From contig NZ_CP102592.1 of assembly GCF_025666195.1 (NCBI RefSeq), positions 3,348,001-3,412,000 of the forward strand: a stretch of 64,000 nt of DNA. The letters run 5' to 3'. Under the pieces are notes generated by a model. That model searched no databases, had not been told where the DNA came from, and worked only from the letters and a program-made list of their open reading frames with translations. Origin of the DNA: Xanthomonas sp. CFBP 8443 (GTDB lineage Bacteria; Pseudomonadota; Gammaproteobacteria; Xanthomonadales; Xanthomonadaceae). A program made the translations under genes and the position numbers. Positions 9,198 through 19,051 of the stretch are shown one piece after another. Position 1 is the stretch's first letter. Every line of letters starts with the position of its first letter.

Positions 9198-10106
9198 CTA
9201 GCGCGCGCGCTGGCTGAAAGCGACGCTGCCCAGGATCAGCGCGCCGGCCAGCAGCATGCTCCAGGTCAACGGCTCGCCGAGGATCGACCACGACAGCAGC
9301 GCGCCGAAGACGGGGACCAGGTAGGTCACGGTGGACGCGCGCGCCGGCCCGATGCGCTGGATCAGCCGGTAGTACATCAGGAACGCCAGGCCGGTGCAGA
9401 CCACGCCCAGCGCGCCGGCGCAGGCCCAGGCCGCGGCCGGCACCGGCGCGGTCGGCCAGTGCGTCCATGCCAGCGGCGCCAGCAGCAAGGCGCTGCAGCC
9501 CAGGGTCGAGGCCGCCGACGCCGCCGCCGGCAGGTCGCTCATGTAGCGCTTCACCAGGCTGTAGCCGATGCCGTACAGCAGCGAGGCGGTGGCGCCGGCG
9601 AACGCGGCCGGCCCCACGCTCAGCCCGGCGGACTTGCCGGTGGCCAGCACCACGATGCCGACGAAGCCGATCAGCAGCGCCACCGCGCGGCGCGCGCCGA
9701 TCTTCTCGCCGAAGAACAGGAACGCGATCAGCGCAGTGAACAGCACGGTCATCGCGTTGCAGATCGCGCCGATCGCGGCCGGCGCATGCTGCGCGCCCCA
9801 GGCGAACAGCAGGAACGGCAGCGCGGAGTTGAGCAGCCCGATCGCCGCCAGGGTCGGCCAGCGCCGCAGCGGAAAGCGCGCGCGCGCCATCCACAGGAAC
9901 GGCAGCAGCACCGTCGCTCCCAGCGCCAGACGCAGTTCCACCAGCGCGTAGGCGCCGAACTGCGGCGCGGCCACGCGCATGAACAGGAACGAGCAGCCCC
10001 AGACGATGCCCAGGAACAGCAGCTCCAGCGGCGTGCGCCAGTCGCGCACCGCCGGCGCCGGAAGGCCGTCGGCCGGATCGCCGGACGCGGGGTTGGCTGC
10101 ATTCAC
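9198..10106 (-). CDS. EamA/DMT family permease
   Basis: A 302-residue inner-membrane protein with about ten helices in two EamA repeats (LELLFLGIVWGCSFLFMRVA opens the first; SLLYGIGYSLVKRYM opens the second). The family mostly exports amino acids or other small metabolites. The GTG start at 10106 is chosen because an AGGAG lies about 8-12 bases upstream and because sequence before it is low-complexity; an ATG further up at 10172 would add 22 residues without a ribosome site. It diverges from a LysR regulator gene, a common arrangement for a regulated exporter. Confidence 0.83.
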   Translation of the reverse strand: MNAANPASGDPADGLPAPAVRDWRTPLELLFLGIVWGCSFLFMRVAAPQFGAYALVELRLALGATVLLPFLWMARARFPLRRWPTLAAIGLLNSALPFLLFAWGAQHAPAAIGAICNAMTVLFTALIAFLFFGEKIGARRAVALLIGFVGIVVLATGKSAGLSVGPAAFAGATASLLYGIGYSLVKRYMSDLPAAASAASTLGCSALLLAPLAWTHWPTAPVPAAAWACAGALGVVCTGLAFLMYYRLIQRIGPARASTVTYLVPVFGALLSWSILGEPLTWSMLLAGALILGSVAFSQRAR

Positions 10107-10324
10107 CGTGCTGTCTCCTGGGTTCGTTGTCGATGCCGTCGCGTGTGGCGGCGCCTGTGCGCCTGCAGCCACACGGGCAACGGGTCACGGGAAGCGGGGG
10201 CCGCGCCGGTACGTGGCCCGCACCGGCCGCGTATCTTGCGCATGGCTGCCAGGATCGCGCGCCGTCGCAATGCCCACAAGCGCGTAGTATCGTCGCGAGC
10301 CACAAATCTGCCGCGTGTCTGCCG

Positions 10325-11266
10325 ATGCAATTGCGCCCTGCCCTGTTGCCCGCGCTCGGCGTGTTCGCCGCCGCGGCGCGCCACCAGAACTTCGCCCATG
10401 CCGCGGAGGAACTGCACCTTACCGCCAGCGCGGTCAGCCACCATGTGCGCAAGCTGGAGGCGCTGCTCGGCGCGACGCTGTTCCAGCGCCACGCGCGCGG
10501 GGTCAAGCTGACCGCCGAGGGTCGGCAGCTGGCCGATGCGGCCAGCGCGGCGCTGGCCGATATCGCCGCGGTGGCCGGCAACCTGCACCCGCAGGCCGAC
10601 ACCGCGCCGCTGCGCATCACCACGCTGCGCTCGCTGTCCTACTGCTGGCTGCTGCCGCGGCTGCCGCGCTTCTGCCAGGCGCATCCGCACGTGCGCCTGG
10701 ACATCCAGACCGACGCGGCGTTCTCGCGCTTCGAGGACGGCGGTCCGGAGCTGGGCATCCGCTACGGCCAGGGCGCGTGGCCGGGGCTGACCTCGCACCA
10801 CCTGATGGACGACGAACTGTTCCCGGTGGCCTCCCCGGCCCTGCCGCAGCTGGCCACGCTGCGCCATCCCGAACAGATCGCGCAGCTGCCGCTGCTCAGC
10901 GACATGTCGCCGCAGGGCTGGCGCGACTGGTTCCGCGCCGCCGCGGTGCGCGGCGTGGCGCTGCCGCCGATGCACACCTTCAACGACAGCACCGACGCGA
11001 TGCGCGCGGCGGTGTACGGCGTCGGCGCGGTGCTGGCGCGCAAGCACATCGCGCAGCCGTACCTGCAACGCTACGAACTGGTGCGGCTGCCCGGCCCGGC
11101 GTTGAAGGCGCGCTACTCCTACTACATCGTGCATCCCGGCCACCGCCTGCCCAGCCCGGCGGCCAGCCAGTTCATCGACTGGCTCAAGCGCGAGGCGCTG
11201 GACGAACGCACGCCGATGCCGGCGCTGCCGGCCGAGCTGCTGGGGCTGCCGCCGGGGGCGAGCTAA
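10325..11266 (+). CDS. LysR family transcriptional regulator (GcvA-like)
   Basis: A 313-residue LysR protein. The N-terminal winged helix-turn-helix is LGVFAAAARHQNFAHAAEELHLTASAVSHHVRKLEALLGATLFQRHARGVKLTAEG. The effector domain follows (APLRITTLRSLSYCWLLPRLPRF, DGGPELGIRYGQGAWPGL), close to the GcvA/AmpR-like group. It is divergent from the EamA permease across about 220 bases, which probably hold its operator. The effector molecule is unknown. Confidence 0.88.
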   Translation: MQLRPALLPALGVFAAAARHQNFAHAAEELHLTASAVSHHVRKLEALLGATLFQRHARGVKLTAEGRQLADAASAALADIAAVAGNLHPQADTAPLRITTLRSLSYCWLLPRLPRFCQAHPHVRLDIQTDAAFSRFEDGGPELGIRYGQGAWPGLTSHHLMDDELFPVASPALPQLATLRHPEQIAQLPLLSDMSPQGWRDWFRAAAVRGVALPPMHTFNDSTDAMRAAVYGVGAVLARKHIAQPYLQRYELVRLPGPALKARYSYYIVHPGHRLPSPAASQFIDWLKREALDERTPMPALPAELLGLPPGAS

Positions 11267-11286
11267 CTGTTCTCGCCTGGCTGCGC

Positions 11287-11360
11287 TTTTGTAGGAGCGG
11301 CTTCAGCCACGACAGGCGTTACCGATGGATCCTGTCGCGGCTGAAGCCGCTCCTACAAAA
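11287..11360. repeat. REP-type palindrome
   Basis: Long inverted repeat with arms TTTTGTAGGAGCGGCTTC and its near-exact complement, separated by a short variable centre. It lies downstream of the LysR gene. It holds both orientations of the 15-base target GAAGCCGCTCCTACA (11343-11357 forward, 11290-11304 reverse). Confidence 0.85.
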
Positions 11361-11395
11361 GGCCATCGCCCGAAACTGGACTTCCCATACGGCGC

Positions 11396-11449
11396 TTGAC
11401 ACGCGGCCACCAATGCATCATTAATTAGCTAATTCGTTAATTATCTAAT
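11396..11449 (+). promoter_or_regulatory. Promoter with AT-rich direct-repeat operator before the ArsR gene
   Basis: TTGACA at 11396-11401 and ATTAAT at 11420-11425 make a plausible sigma-70 promoter with 18-base spacing. Overlapping the -10 are two 13-base near-identical direct repeats, TTAATTAGCTAAT (11421-11433) and TTAATTATCTAAT (11437-11449), 16 bases apart, ending 5 bases before the ArsR start. The AT block stands out sharply from its surroundings and is a likely autoregulatory operator. Confidence 0.6.
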
Positions 11450-11454
11450 CCCTG

Positions 11455-11769
11455 ATGTCCATCGATCGCGTGTTCGAAGCCCTCGCCTCCCGCCCGCGCC
11501 GCGAGATCCTCGCCTACCTGTCGGCGCAGGAACTCAGCGCCGGGCAGATCGGGCAACGCTTCGCGATGAGCGCCCCGGCGATCTCGCGGCATCTGTCGGT
11601 GCTGGAAGCGGCCGGCCTGGTGTCCAGCGAGCGCCGCGGCCAGTTCGTGGTGTACCGGCTCACCCCCGACAACCTGGTCAACACGCTCAGCGGCTTCGCC
11701 TTCGAGGTCTGCCCCACCGCTGGCCCGCTCAAGCGCGAAGCGCGCAAGCTGGCTAAGAAGAACGTCTGA
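11455..11769 (+). CDS. ArsR/SmtB family (SdpR-like) transcriptional repressor
   Basis: A 104-residue winged-helix regulator: VFEALASRPRREILAYLSAQELSAGQIGQRFAMSAPAISRHLSVLEAAGLVSSERRGQFVVYRLTPD. It has no cysteine cluster typical of metal-sensing ArsR proteins, and the helix pattern is nearer the metal-independent SdpR group. It is followed after 33 bases by the cupin-DUF2867 gene, probably in one operon, and preceded by the AT-rich repeats described above. Confidence 0.87.
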   Translation: MSIDRVFEALASRPRREILAYLSAQELSAGQIGQRFAMSAPAISRHLSVLEAAGLVSSERRGQFVVYRLTPDNLVNTLSGFAFEVCPTAGPLKREARKLAKKNV

Positions 11770-11802
11770 GCCCTACCCGCAACGGCCACAAGGAGCCCGC
11801 CG

Positions 11803-13236
11803 ATGACCACCGCCCCGCCCAGGGATCGCGCCGCCGCACAGACCGGCTTTCCGTCCGTGCGCCTGGCCTCGTACAGCGGCGGGCTGCCGGTGGAAGTGAC
11901 GCTGATCGCGCAGCTCGGCGCCGGCGCCGGCGACCCGCTGATCGCCCAGGCCTGCGTGCGCCAGCGCGCGCATCCCAGCTTCCACGACGCGCTGGACGAG
12001 CCGTCGGCGCGTCTGGCCGGCACCGATTTCGCCAACGGCGAAACGACCTCGCTGTTCTCCTTCGCGGTCGGCGCGAACGGGCATCCCTTCCATCGCCACG
12101 CCGGGCACCGCATGTTCACCGCGATCACCGGCAGCGGCGGCGCGCAGTTGCGCTTCTGCACCGCGTCGATGGCGCAACTCGAGCAGGACCCGCAGCATTT
12201 CCTGGCCGCGCTGCGCCATGTCGACCTGCCGGCCGACTGCCTGTTCACCGTGCGCTTCGGCGGCGGCACCTGGCACCAGTTCGCGCCGTTGCGCGCGAAC
12301 GCGACGCATCCGGCGTTCTTCGCCCTGTCCTGCCACAGCGACGAGGCCGGCGGCGATCTCGCCGCCGAGGTCCGCGCGCAAGTGCTGGCCGGCACCGCCG
12401 ACATCGCCACGCTGACCGAACTGCTGCCGGACACGGTGACCGCGCTGCTGGCATCGCCGCAGGCGCGGGCGCTGCAGGTGCCGACGGTGCGCCTGTCGCT
12501 GTCGGCCTCGCCCGGCAGCCGCCGGCTGGCCTGGTGCGCGAGCCTGCGCGCGCTCAGCGGGCGCCTGCGCCAGGCGCTGGGCCGCTGGCGGCACCCGCCC
12601 GGCTTCGTCGCGCTGGCGCCGCGGCTGGCGGCGGTGCGTGCGCACCCGCAGCCGGTGCCCGGTTCGCTGCTGTGGCGCGAACTGCCGGCGCACGATCATC
12701 AGGACAGCGTGCGCCTGCGGCTGCAGGCGCACCAGGTGCACCAGCGCGGCGCGCATGCGCTGATGGTGGCGCTGCTGGAGGGCTTCATGCAGCGTCCGCC
12801 GCTCGGCGTGACCTGGTTGATGCGGATCCGCAACACGCTGGTCGCGCCGCTGCGGCTGCGCACCTCGCCGCTGGGCTGTCCGGTGTCCTCGCTGCTGTCG
12901 CCGCAGCGCGAGCGCCTGTTCGCCGGCCGCTTCCCGGTGCTGGACCAGGCGCATGCCGCGCACGACCGGCGCGCGCAGGTGCTGCTCGGCGCCGACGACC
13001 GCCATCTGCTGTTCCGCAGTTGCGTGGGCGTGGCACTGGACGAGGATGGCAGCGTCGAACTGAGCTTGGACACGCGCGTGGCCTGCCGCAACTGGTTCGG
13101 GCGCCTGTACATGGCCACGATCGCGCGCGCGCATCGCCACTACATCGCCCCGGCGATGCTGCGCGCCGCGGCCGACGCGCTGCTGTCGCCGGTGCTCGAC
13201 GCGGCGGTGCCGGAGCAGGCCGCGCGCGCATCCTGA
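11803..13236 (+). CDS. Cupin-like / DUF2867 fusion protein
   Basis: A 477-residue two-part protein. Residues about 70-190 look cupin-like (GHPFHRHAGHRMFTAITGSGGAQLRF, then GTWHQFAPL), with His residues placed as metal ligands. Residues about 290-460 match the DUF2867 pattern (SVRLRLQAHQVHQRGAHALMVALLEGF, WLMRIRNTLVAPLRLRTSPLG, TRVACRNWFGRLYMATIARAHRHYI). AAGGAG lies about 10 bases before the ATG. The gene follows an ArsR regulator and is probably controlled by it. Neither half gives a firm reaction; the function is unknown. Confidence 0.7.
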   Translation: MTTAPPRDRAAAQTGFPSVRLASYSGGLPVEVTLIAQLGAGAGDPLIAQACVRQRAHPSFHDALDEPSARLAGTDFANGETTSLFSFAVGANGHPFHRHAGHRMFTAITGSGGAQLRFCTASMAQLEQDPQHFLAALRHVDLPADCLFTVRFGGGTWHQFAPLRANATHPAFFALSCHSDEAGGDLAAEVRAQVLAGTADIATLTELLPDTVTALLASPQARALQVPTVRLSLSASPGSRRLAWCASLRALSGRLRQALGRWRHPPGFVALAPRLAAVRAHPQPVPGSLLWRELPAHDHQDSVRLRLQAHQVHQRGAHALMVALLEGFMQRPPLGVTWLMRIRNTLVAPLRLRTSPLGCPVSSLLSPQRERLFAGRFPVLDQAHAAHDRRAQVLLGADDRHLLFRSCVGVALDEDGSVELSLDTRVACRNWFGRLYMATIARAHRHYIAPAMLRAAADALLSPVLDAAVPEQAARAS

Positions 13237-13302
13237 GGCGTCATCACTTCGCCTTAGCCGGCGCCTGCCTAGCCTTGCCTTCCCCTACCCAGAGAACGGC
13301 CC

Positions 13303-13596
13303 ATGCCCCTGCTCCGTATCCGCATCACCGGCAGCGAAGACGACGCCCGCGCCATCATCAACCTGCTCGGCAGCCTGGAAGGCATCGAGCACGTCGAGGA
13401 GATCGACGACCTGATGAACCATATGGACGACGACGATTCCAGCTCCGCCGGGCTGCCCGACGACCAGGGTCCCGGCACCCACGAGGTCGAGATCGAGGCC
13501 GGCAACCTGGCCACTGCACAGAAGTTGCGCGAGGCGGTGGAGGCATTGGCCTTCGACCTGGAAGTGATCGTGGAGTTCGAGCAGGACGAAGGCTAG
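13303..13596 (+). CDS. Small acidic conserved hypothetical protein
   Basis: A 97-residue very acidic protein (MPLLRIRITGSEDDARAIINLLGSLEGIEHVEEIDDLM, then a DDDD stretch, then a second alpha/beta segment ending VIVEFEQDEG). The opening resembles an ACT-like or ferredoxin-like beta-alpha-beta unit. No signal peptide or membrane helix is seen. Normal codon bias supports a real gene. Function unknown. Confidence 0.65.
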   Translation: MPLLRIRITGSEDDARAIINLLGSLEGIEHVEEIDDLMNHMDDDDSSSAGLPDDQGPGTHEVEIEAGNLATAQKLREAVEALAFDLEVIVEFEQDEG

Positions 13597-13637
13597 CGCG
13601 TTCTCTCTCGGCTGCCGAAGGACGGCTGCCGGGGGAC

Positions 13638-13723
13638 TGTAGGAGCGGCTTTGGGTGGCCTCGGGCCATCAGCCGCGAGGGGCTTCATCGGTAGAGCCCG
13701 TCGCGGCTGAAGCCGCTCCTACA
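13638..13723. repeat. REP-type palindrome
   Basis: Inverted repeat between convergent genes, left arm TGTAGGAGCGGCTTT with one mismatch, right arm GAAGCCGCTCCTACA at 13709-13723. It may also end transcription from either side. Confidence 0.8.
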
Positions 13724-13745
13724 AGTGATAGAGAGCGCCAGCTTC

Positions 13746-14537
13746 CTAGACGCGCCTGCGGCGCCGGCGCAGCCAGGCGATCAGCCACCACAGCACCGCG
13801 CCGAGCAGCAGGAACGGGGTCAGCGCCGCGATCACGCGGATCGCCCAGGCGGTGGCGGAGGCGAAGATCGCGCCGGTGTCGGCGAAGGCTTCGCCGATCT
13901 CGCTGCGGCCACGTTCGCCGTCGGGCGTGGCGAACTGCAGGGTCAGCCGCTGCGTCTCGATGCGCCGCCGATGCTGCGCCGCGTCCTGACTTGCCGCCAG
14001 CAGCTGCGTGTCGAGTTCGGCCATTTTCGCCGACAGGCTCATCATGTCGGCCACGCTGAGGTCGCGCCGCTGCTGGAACTCCTGCAGCCGCCGCTGCTCG
14101 GCCTGCAACCGCTGCTGCAGGGCGGCGTTGTCCTGCACCGCCTGCGCCAGATCCTCGGCGCGGGTGCTGCGGCTGCCGATCTCGCCGCCGCTGCCGGCCT
14201 GGGCGATCAGCGGCTCGACCCCAGCGGGCACGATGCGCACGCTCAGCGAGGCCTGCGGATGCTCGCCGCCACGCTGTTCCACCGACAGCACGTTGCAGAC
14301 GCCGAAACGCCCGCTCAGGCAGCTGTCCTGGGCCTGCTTGAGCCGCGCCTCGATCTGCGCCGCCGGCAGTTGCACGCTCACGTCGTGCTCGTAGGCCAGC
14401 ATCGCCGCGCGTCCATCCGCGGTCGGTGCCGCCGCGGACGCTTCGGCCGCACCGCCGGCGCTGTCGGCGTGCTTGGAACAACCGCCCGCGGCCAACGCCA
14501 GCAACAGCACGCCCCAGTGCAAGGGCCGCGCCCTCAC
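13746..14537 (-). CDS. DUF4349 family lipoprotein
   Basis: A 263-residue predicted lipoprotein. The N-terminus VRARPLHWGVLLLALAAGGC has a hydrophobic core and a lipobox-like cysteine, though the -3 position is alanine. The middle is a Gln/Glu-rich coiled coil (about residues 130-190), and the end has one membrane helix (AALTPFLLLGAVLWWLIAWL) plus an arginine tail, the DUF4349 layout. The GTG start overlaps the stop of the preceding GFA gene as GTGA, so the two are translationally coupled. Role unknown; envelope location inferred. Confidence 0.72.
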   Translation of the reverse strand: MRARPLHWGVLLLALAAGGCSKHADSAGGAAEASAAAPTADGRAAMLAYEHDVSVQLPAAQIEARLKQAQDSCLSGRFGVCNVLSVEQRGGEHPQASLSVRIVPAGVEPLIAQAGSGGEIGSRSTRAEDLAQAVQDNAALQQRLQAEQRRLQEFQQRRDLSVADMMSLSAKMAELDTQLLAASQDAAQHRRRIETQRLTLQFATPDGERGRSEIGEAFADTGAIFASATAWAIRVIAALTPFLLLGAVLWWLIAWLRRRRRRV

Positions 14538-14890
14538 AGGCTCGCCCCGTCCACGCTGTGCACCTGCAGCGCCGTCAGATCCACCTGCGGCAGGCAGCGT
14601 ACGTTGACCGCCACCGTGGCCTCGCCGGTCTTGGGGTGGGTGCCCTCGCTGAACGGGGCGATGCCGCAATCCGGGCAATGATGATGGTCGATGTGCAGGC
14701 GATTGAAGCGGTAGGTGCCCAGCGCCTCCGGCGCATTGCGCAGCGACAGCGCCGTGCGCGCGCCGAACCACAGCAGTCCGCCGCGGCGCCGGCACATGGA
14801 GCAGTTGCAATCGTAGACCTCGGCGATCGGCGCCTCGGTTTCCAGTTCGAATGCGATGCGGCCGCAATGGCAGCTGCCCGAGTAGTTCAT
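14534..14890 (-). CDS. GFA family zinc protein (glutathione-dependent formaldehyde-activating enzyme-like)
   Basis: A 118-residue single-domain protein with the zinc-binding pattern of the GFA/CENP-V family: SGSCHCGRIAFEL, YDCNCSMCRRRGG and HHHCPDCGIAPFSEG. Despite the family name, most members are not shown to act on formaldehyde. It is the first gene of a two-gene unit with the DUF4349 lipoprotein and is divergent from the DUF885 gene. Confidence 0.87.
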   Translation of the reverse strand: MNYSGSCHCGRIAFELETEAPIAEVYDCNCSMCRRRGGLLWFGARTALSLRNAPEALGTYRFNRLHIDHHHCPDCGIAPFSEGTHPKTGEATVAVNVRCLPQVDLTALQVHSVDGASL

Positions 14891-14996
14891 CCCTGCACTC
14901 CGAGGACCAAGAAGAAGCGCAAGGGTAATCCAACGGCAGGTGCGCGCGCAGCGGCGGCCGCCTATGCTGGCGGATCGACCCACTACAGGAACCCCG

Positions 14997-16814
14997 ATGC
15001 GCAAGCACCTGCTCGCCGCCGCCCTGCTCGCCGCCCTCGCCGGCTGCCAGAAACCCGCCGATGCCCCGACGACGCCATCCGCCGCCGCGCCCGGCAGCGC
15101 CGCCGCGGCCGCCGACCCGGCCGCCGACACCGCCTTCGCCGCGCTGTCCAAGCGCGCCGTCGACACCTGGATGCAGCTGTCCCCGGTCGGCGCCACCCAG
15201 ACCGGCGACCACCGCTACGACAGCGAACTGGACGACCTCAGCGCCGCCGGCCGGCAGAAGAGCCTGGACGCGAGCAAGCAGCTGCTGGCCGAACTGGACA
15301 AGCTGGACGTGGCCAAGCTCTCGCGCGAGAACCAGGTGGACGCGGCGATCCTGCGCAACCAGTTGCAGTCGGACATCTGGAACAGCGAGGTGGCGCAGAG
15401 CTGGGCCTGGGATCCGCAGGTCTACAACGGCCTGGCCGGCGGCGCGATCTACGGGCTGATGGCGCGCGAATTCGCGCCGCTGCCGGAGCGGCTGAAATCG
15501 GCCACCGCGCGCATGGAGAAGATCCCCGCGCTGTTCGCGCAGGCGCGCGCCAACCTGGACCCGGCACGGGTGCCGCTGATCAACGCGCAGACCGTGGCCA
15601 AGCAGAACCAGGGCATCCTCAGCATCGTCGACACCTTCATCGTCCCGCACGTCAAGGAACTGCCCGAAGCCGACGCGCAGCGCCTGCAGGCGGCGATCGA
15701 CGGGCTGAAGCAGGCGGTGGCCGAACAGCAGACCTGGCTGGACAAGACCCTGGTGCCCAACGCCAAGGGCGATTTCCGCATCGGCGCGGAGAAGTACGAC
15801 CAGAAGCTGAAGTTCGCGCTCAATTCCTCGCTGTCGCGCGCCGAGATCAAGCAGCGCGCCGAAGCCGAGCTCAAGCGCGTGCGCGAGGAGATGTACGGCA
15901 TCGCCCGCACCGTGCTGAAGGACGCCCCGAACGCGCCGGCGCTGGTCGATGCGCCGAGCGACGCGCAGCAGCAGGCCGCGATCGAGGCGGCGCTGGAGCT
16001 GGCCTATGCGCAGCATCCGGCGCGCGACAAGGTGGTCGACGATGCCAAGGCCTCGCTGGCCTCCTCCACCGAGTTCGTGCGCAGCAAGAACCTGCTGACC
16101 CTGCCCGACGCGCCGGTGGACATCATCCTGATGCCAGAGTTCCAGCGCGGCGTGGCGGTGGCCTACTGCGACTCGCCCGGCCCGCTGGACAAGAACCTGA
16201 AGACCTTCTACGCGGTGTCGCCGATTCCCGACGACTGGAGCGCGCAGCAGGCCGAATCGTTCCTGCGCGAATACAACGGCCGCATGATCCACCTGCTGAG
16301 CATCCACGAAGGCGTGCCCGGCCATTACGTGGAAGGCTGGCACTCTGCCAAGTTCCCCTCGACCCTGCGCGGCGTGCTGCGCTCGGGCGTGTTCGCCGAG
16401 GGCTGGGCGGTGTACACCGAGCGGATGATGCAGGAGCAGGGCTACCTGGACAACGACCCGCTGTTCCACCTGGTGCAGCTGAAGTTCTACCTGCGCACCC
16501 TCGCCAACGCCCTGCTCGACCAGGGCGTGCACGTGGACAACTGGAGCAAGGAACAGGCCATGCAACTGATGGTGCACGACACCTTCCAGCAGCAGAGCGA
16601 AGCCGAGGGCAAATGGGTGCGTGCGCAGCTGACCTCGGCACAGCTGCCGACCTACTTCGTCGGCGTGCAGGAACACCTGGACCTGCGCAAGGCGATGCAG
16701 GCCAAGCTCGGCGACACCTTCGACCTGAAGGCCTACCACGACCAGGTGCTGTCCTACGGCGCGCCGCCGGTGCGGTTCGTGCGGGAGCTGATGCTGGACG
16801 AACCGATCCAGTGA
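14997..16814 (+). CDS. DUF885 family lipoprotein, putative metal-dependent peptidase
   Basis: A 605-residue protein with a lipoprotein signal (MRKHLLAAALLAALAGC) and an Ala/Pro-rich linker to about residue 45. The DUF885 catalytic-type motif HEGVPGH is at residues 437-443, with a downstream EGWAVYTERMM segment whose Glu is a likely third zinc ligand, as in HExxH-type gluzincins. The family is widespread in xanthomonads, often in several copies. Substrate is unproven; an oligopeptidase role at the envelope is inferred. Confidence 0.85.
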   Translation: MRKHLLAAALLAALAGCQKPADAPTTPSAAAPGSAAAAADPAADTAFAALSKRAVDTWMQLSPVGATQTGDHRYDSELDDLSAAGRQKSLDASKQLLAELDKLDVAKLSRENQVDAAILRNQLQSDIWNSEVAQSWAWDPQVYNGLAGGAIYGLMAREFAPLPERLKSATARMEKIPALFAQARANLDPARVPLINAQTVAKQNQGILSIVDTFIVPHVKELPEADAQRLQAAIDGLKQAVAEQQTWLDKTLVPNAKGDFRIGAEKYDQKLKFALNSSLSRAEIKQRAEAELKRVREEMYGIARTVLKDAPNAPALVDAPSDAQQQAAIEAALELAYAQHPARDKVVDDAKASLASSTEFVRSKNLLTLPDAPVDIILMPEFQRGVAVAYCDSPGPLDKNLKTFYAVSPIPDDWSAQQAESFLREYNGRMIHLLSIHEGVPGHYVEGWHSAKFPSTLRGVLRSGVFAEGWAVYTERMMQEQGYLDNDPLFHLVQLKFYLRTLANALLDQGVHVDNWSKEQAMQLMVHDTFQQQSEAEGKWVRAQLTSAQLPTYFVGVQEHLDLRKAMQAKLGDTFDLKAYHDQVLSYGAPPVRFVRELMLDEPIQ

Positions 16815-16819
16815 GCGGC

Positions 16820-16849
16820 GGGGATTCGGGATTCGGGATTGGGGATTCG
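16820..16849. repeat. GGGATTCGGGATT short intergenic repeat
   Basis: Three to four tandem GGGATTC/GGGATTG units directly after the DUF885 stop codon. The same motif recurs at 34241-34270 (variant), 37242-37271, 37335-37365 and 57631-57660. Confidence 0.75.
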
Positions 16850-16896
16850 TAAAAGCGGTTCCCCGCGCCCGATGACCTCACGCGATCCAACTGGAG

Positions 16897-16923
16897 AAAA
16901 GCCCCCCTTGAGTCAAGGGGGGC
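16897..16923 (-). terminator. Intrinsic terminator of the ABC exporter gene
   Basis: On the minus strand a stem GCCCCCCTTGA/TCAAGGGGGGC (16901-16923) is followed by TTTT (16897-16900). It lies about 100 bases past the end of the ABC exporter gene. A second hairpin (16966-16992, CCCACGGTTTGC with its near complement) lies between them. Confidence 0.65.
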
Positions 16924-17023
16924 GCGCCGACAGGCGCGGGGGATGTGGGAGATGGTGAGCCGGGGCCCACGGTTTGCGTAGCAAACTGTGGGGGCGACAG
17001 CGCGAATGCGCTGACGCCGCGCG

Positions 17024-18853
<1,830 letters not shown>

Positions 18854-19051
18854 CGAAAAACGCCAACGACCAACGGGGCGCCAGGGTAGCCTATCGCGCG
18901 TCAAGCGCAGAGCGCAGAGCGCGGACGGCGGCGTCCGCGAACGGGAACCGCCGACATCCGGCGCGCTTCGCCACGCATGCGCGGGCCGGGCGGCGCCACG
19001 CGCATCCCCGGCTCGCAACCTAGCCGCGGCCGCTTGCGCTGCGCAGCGCGG

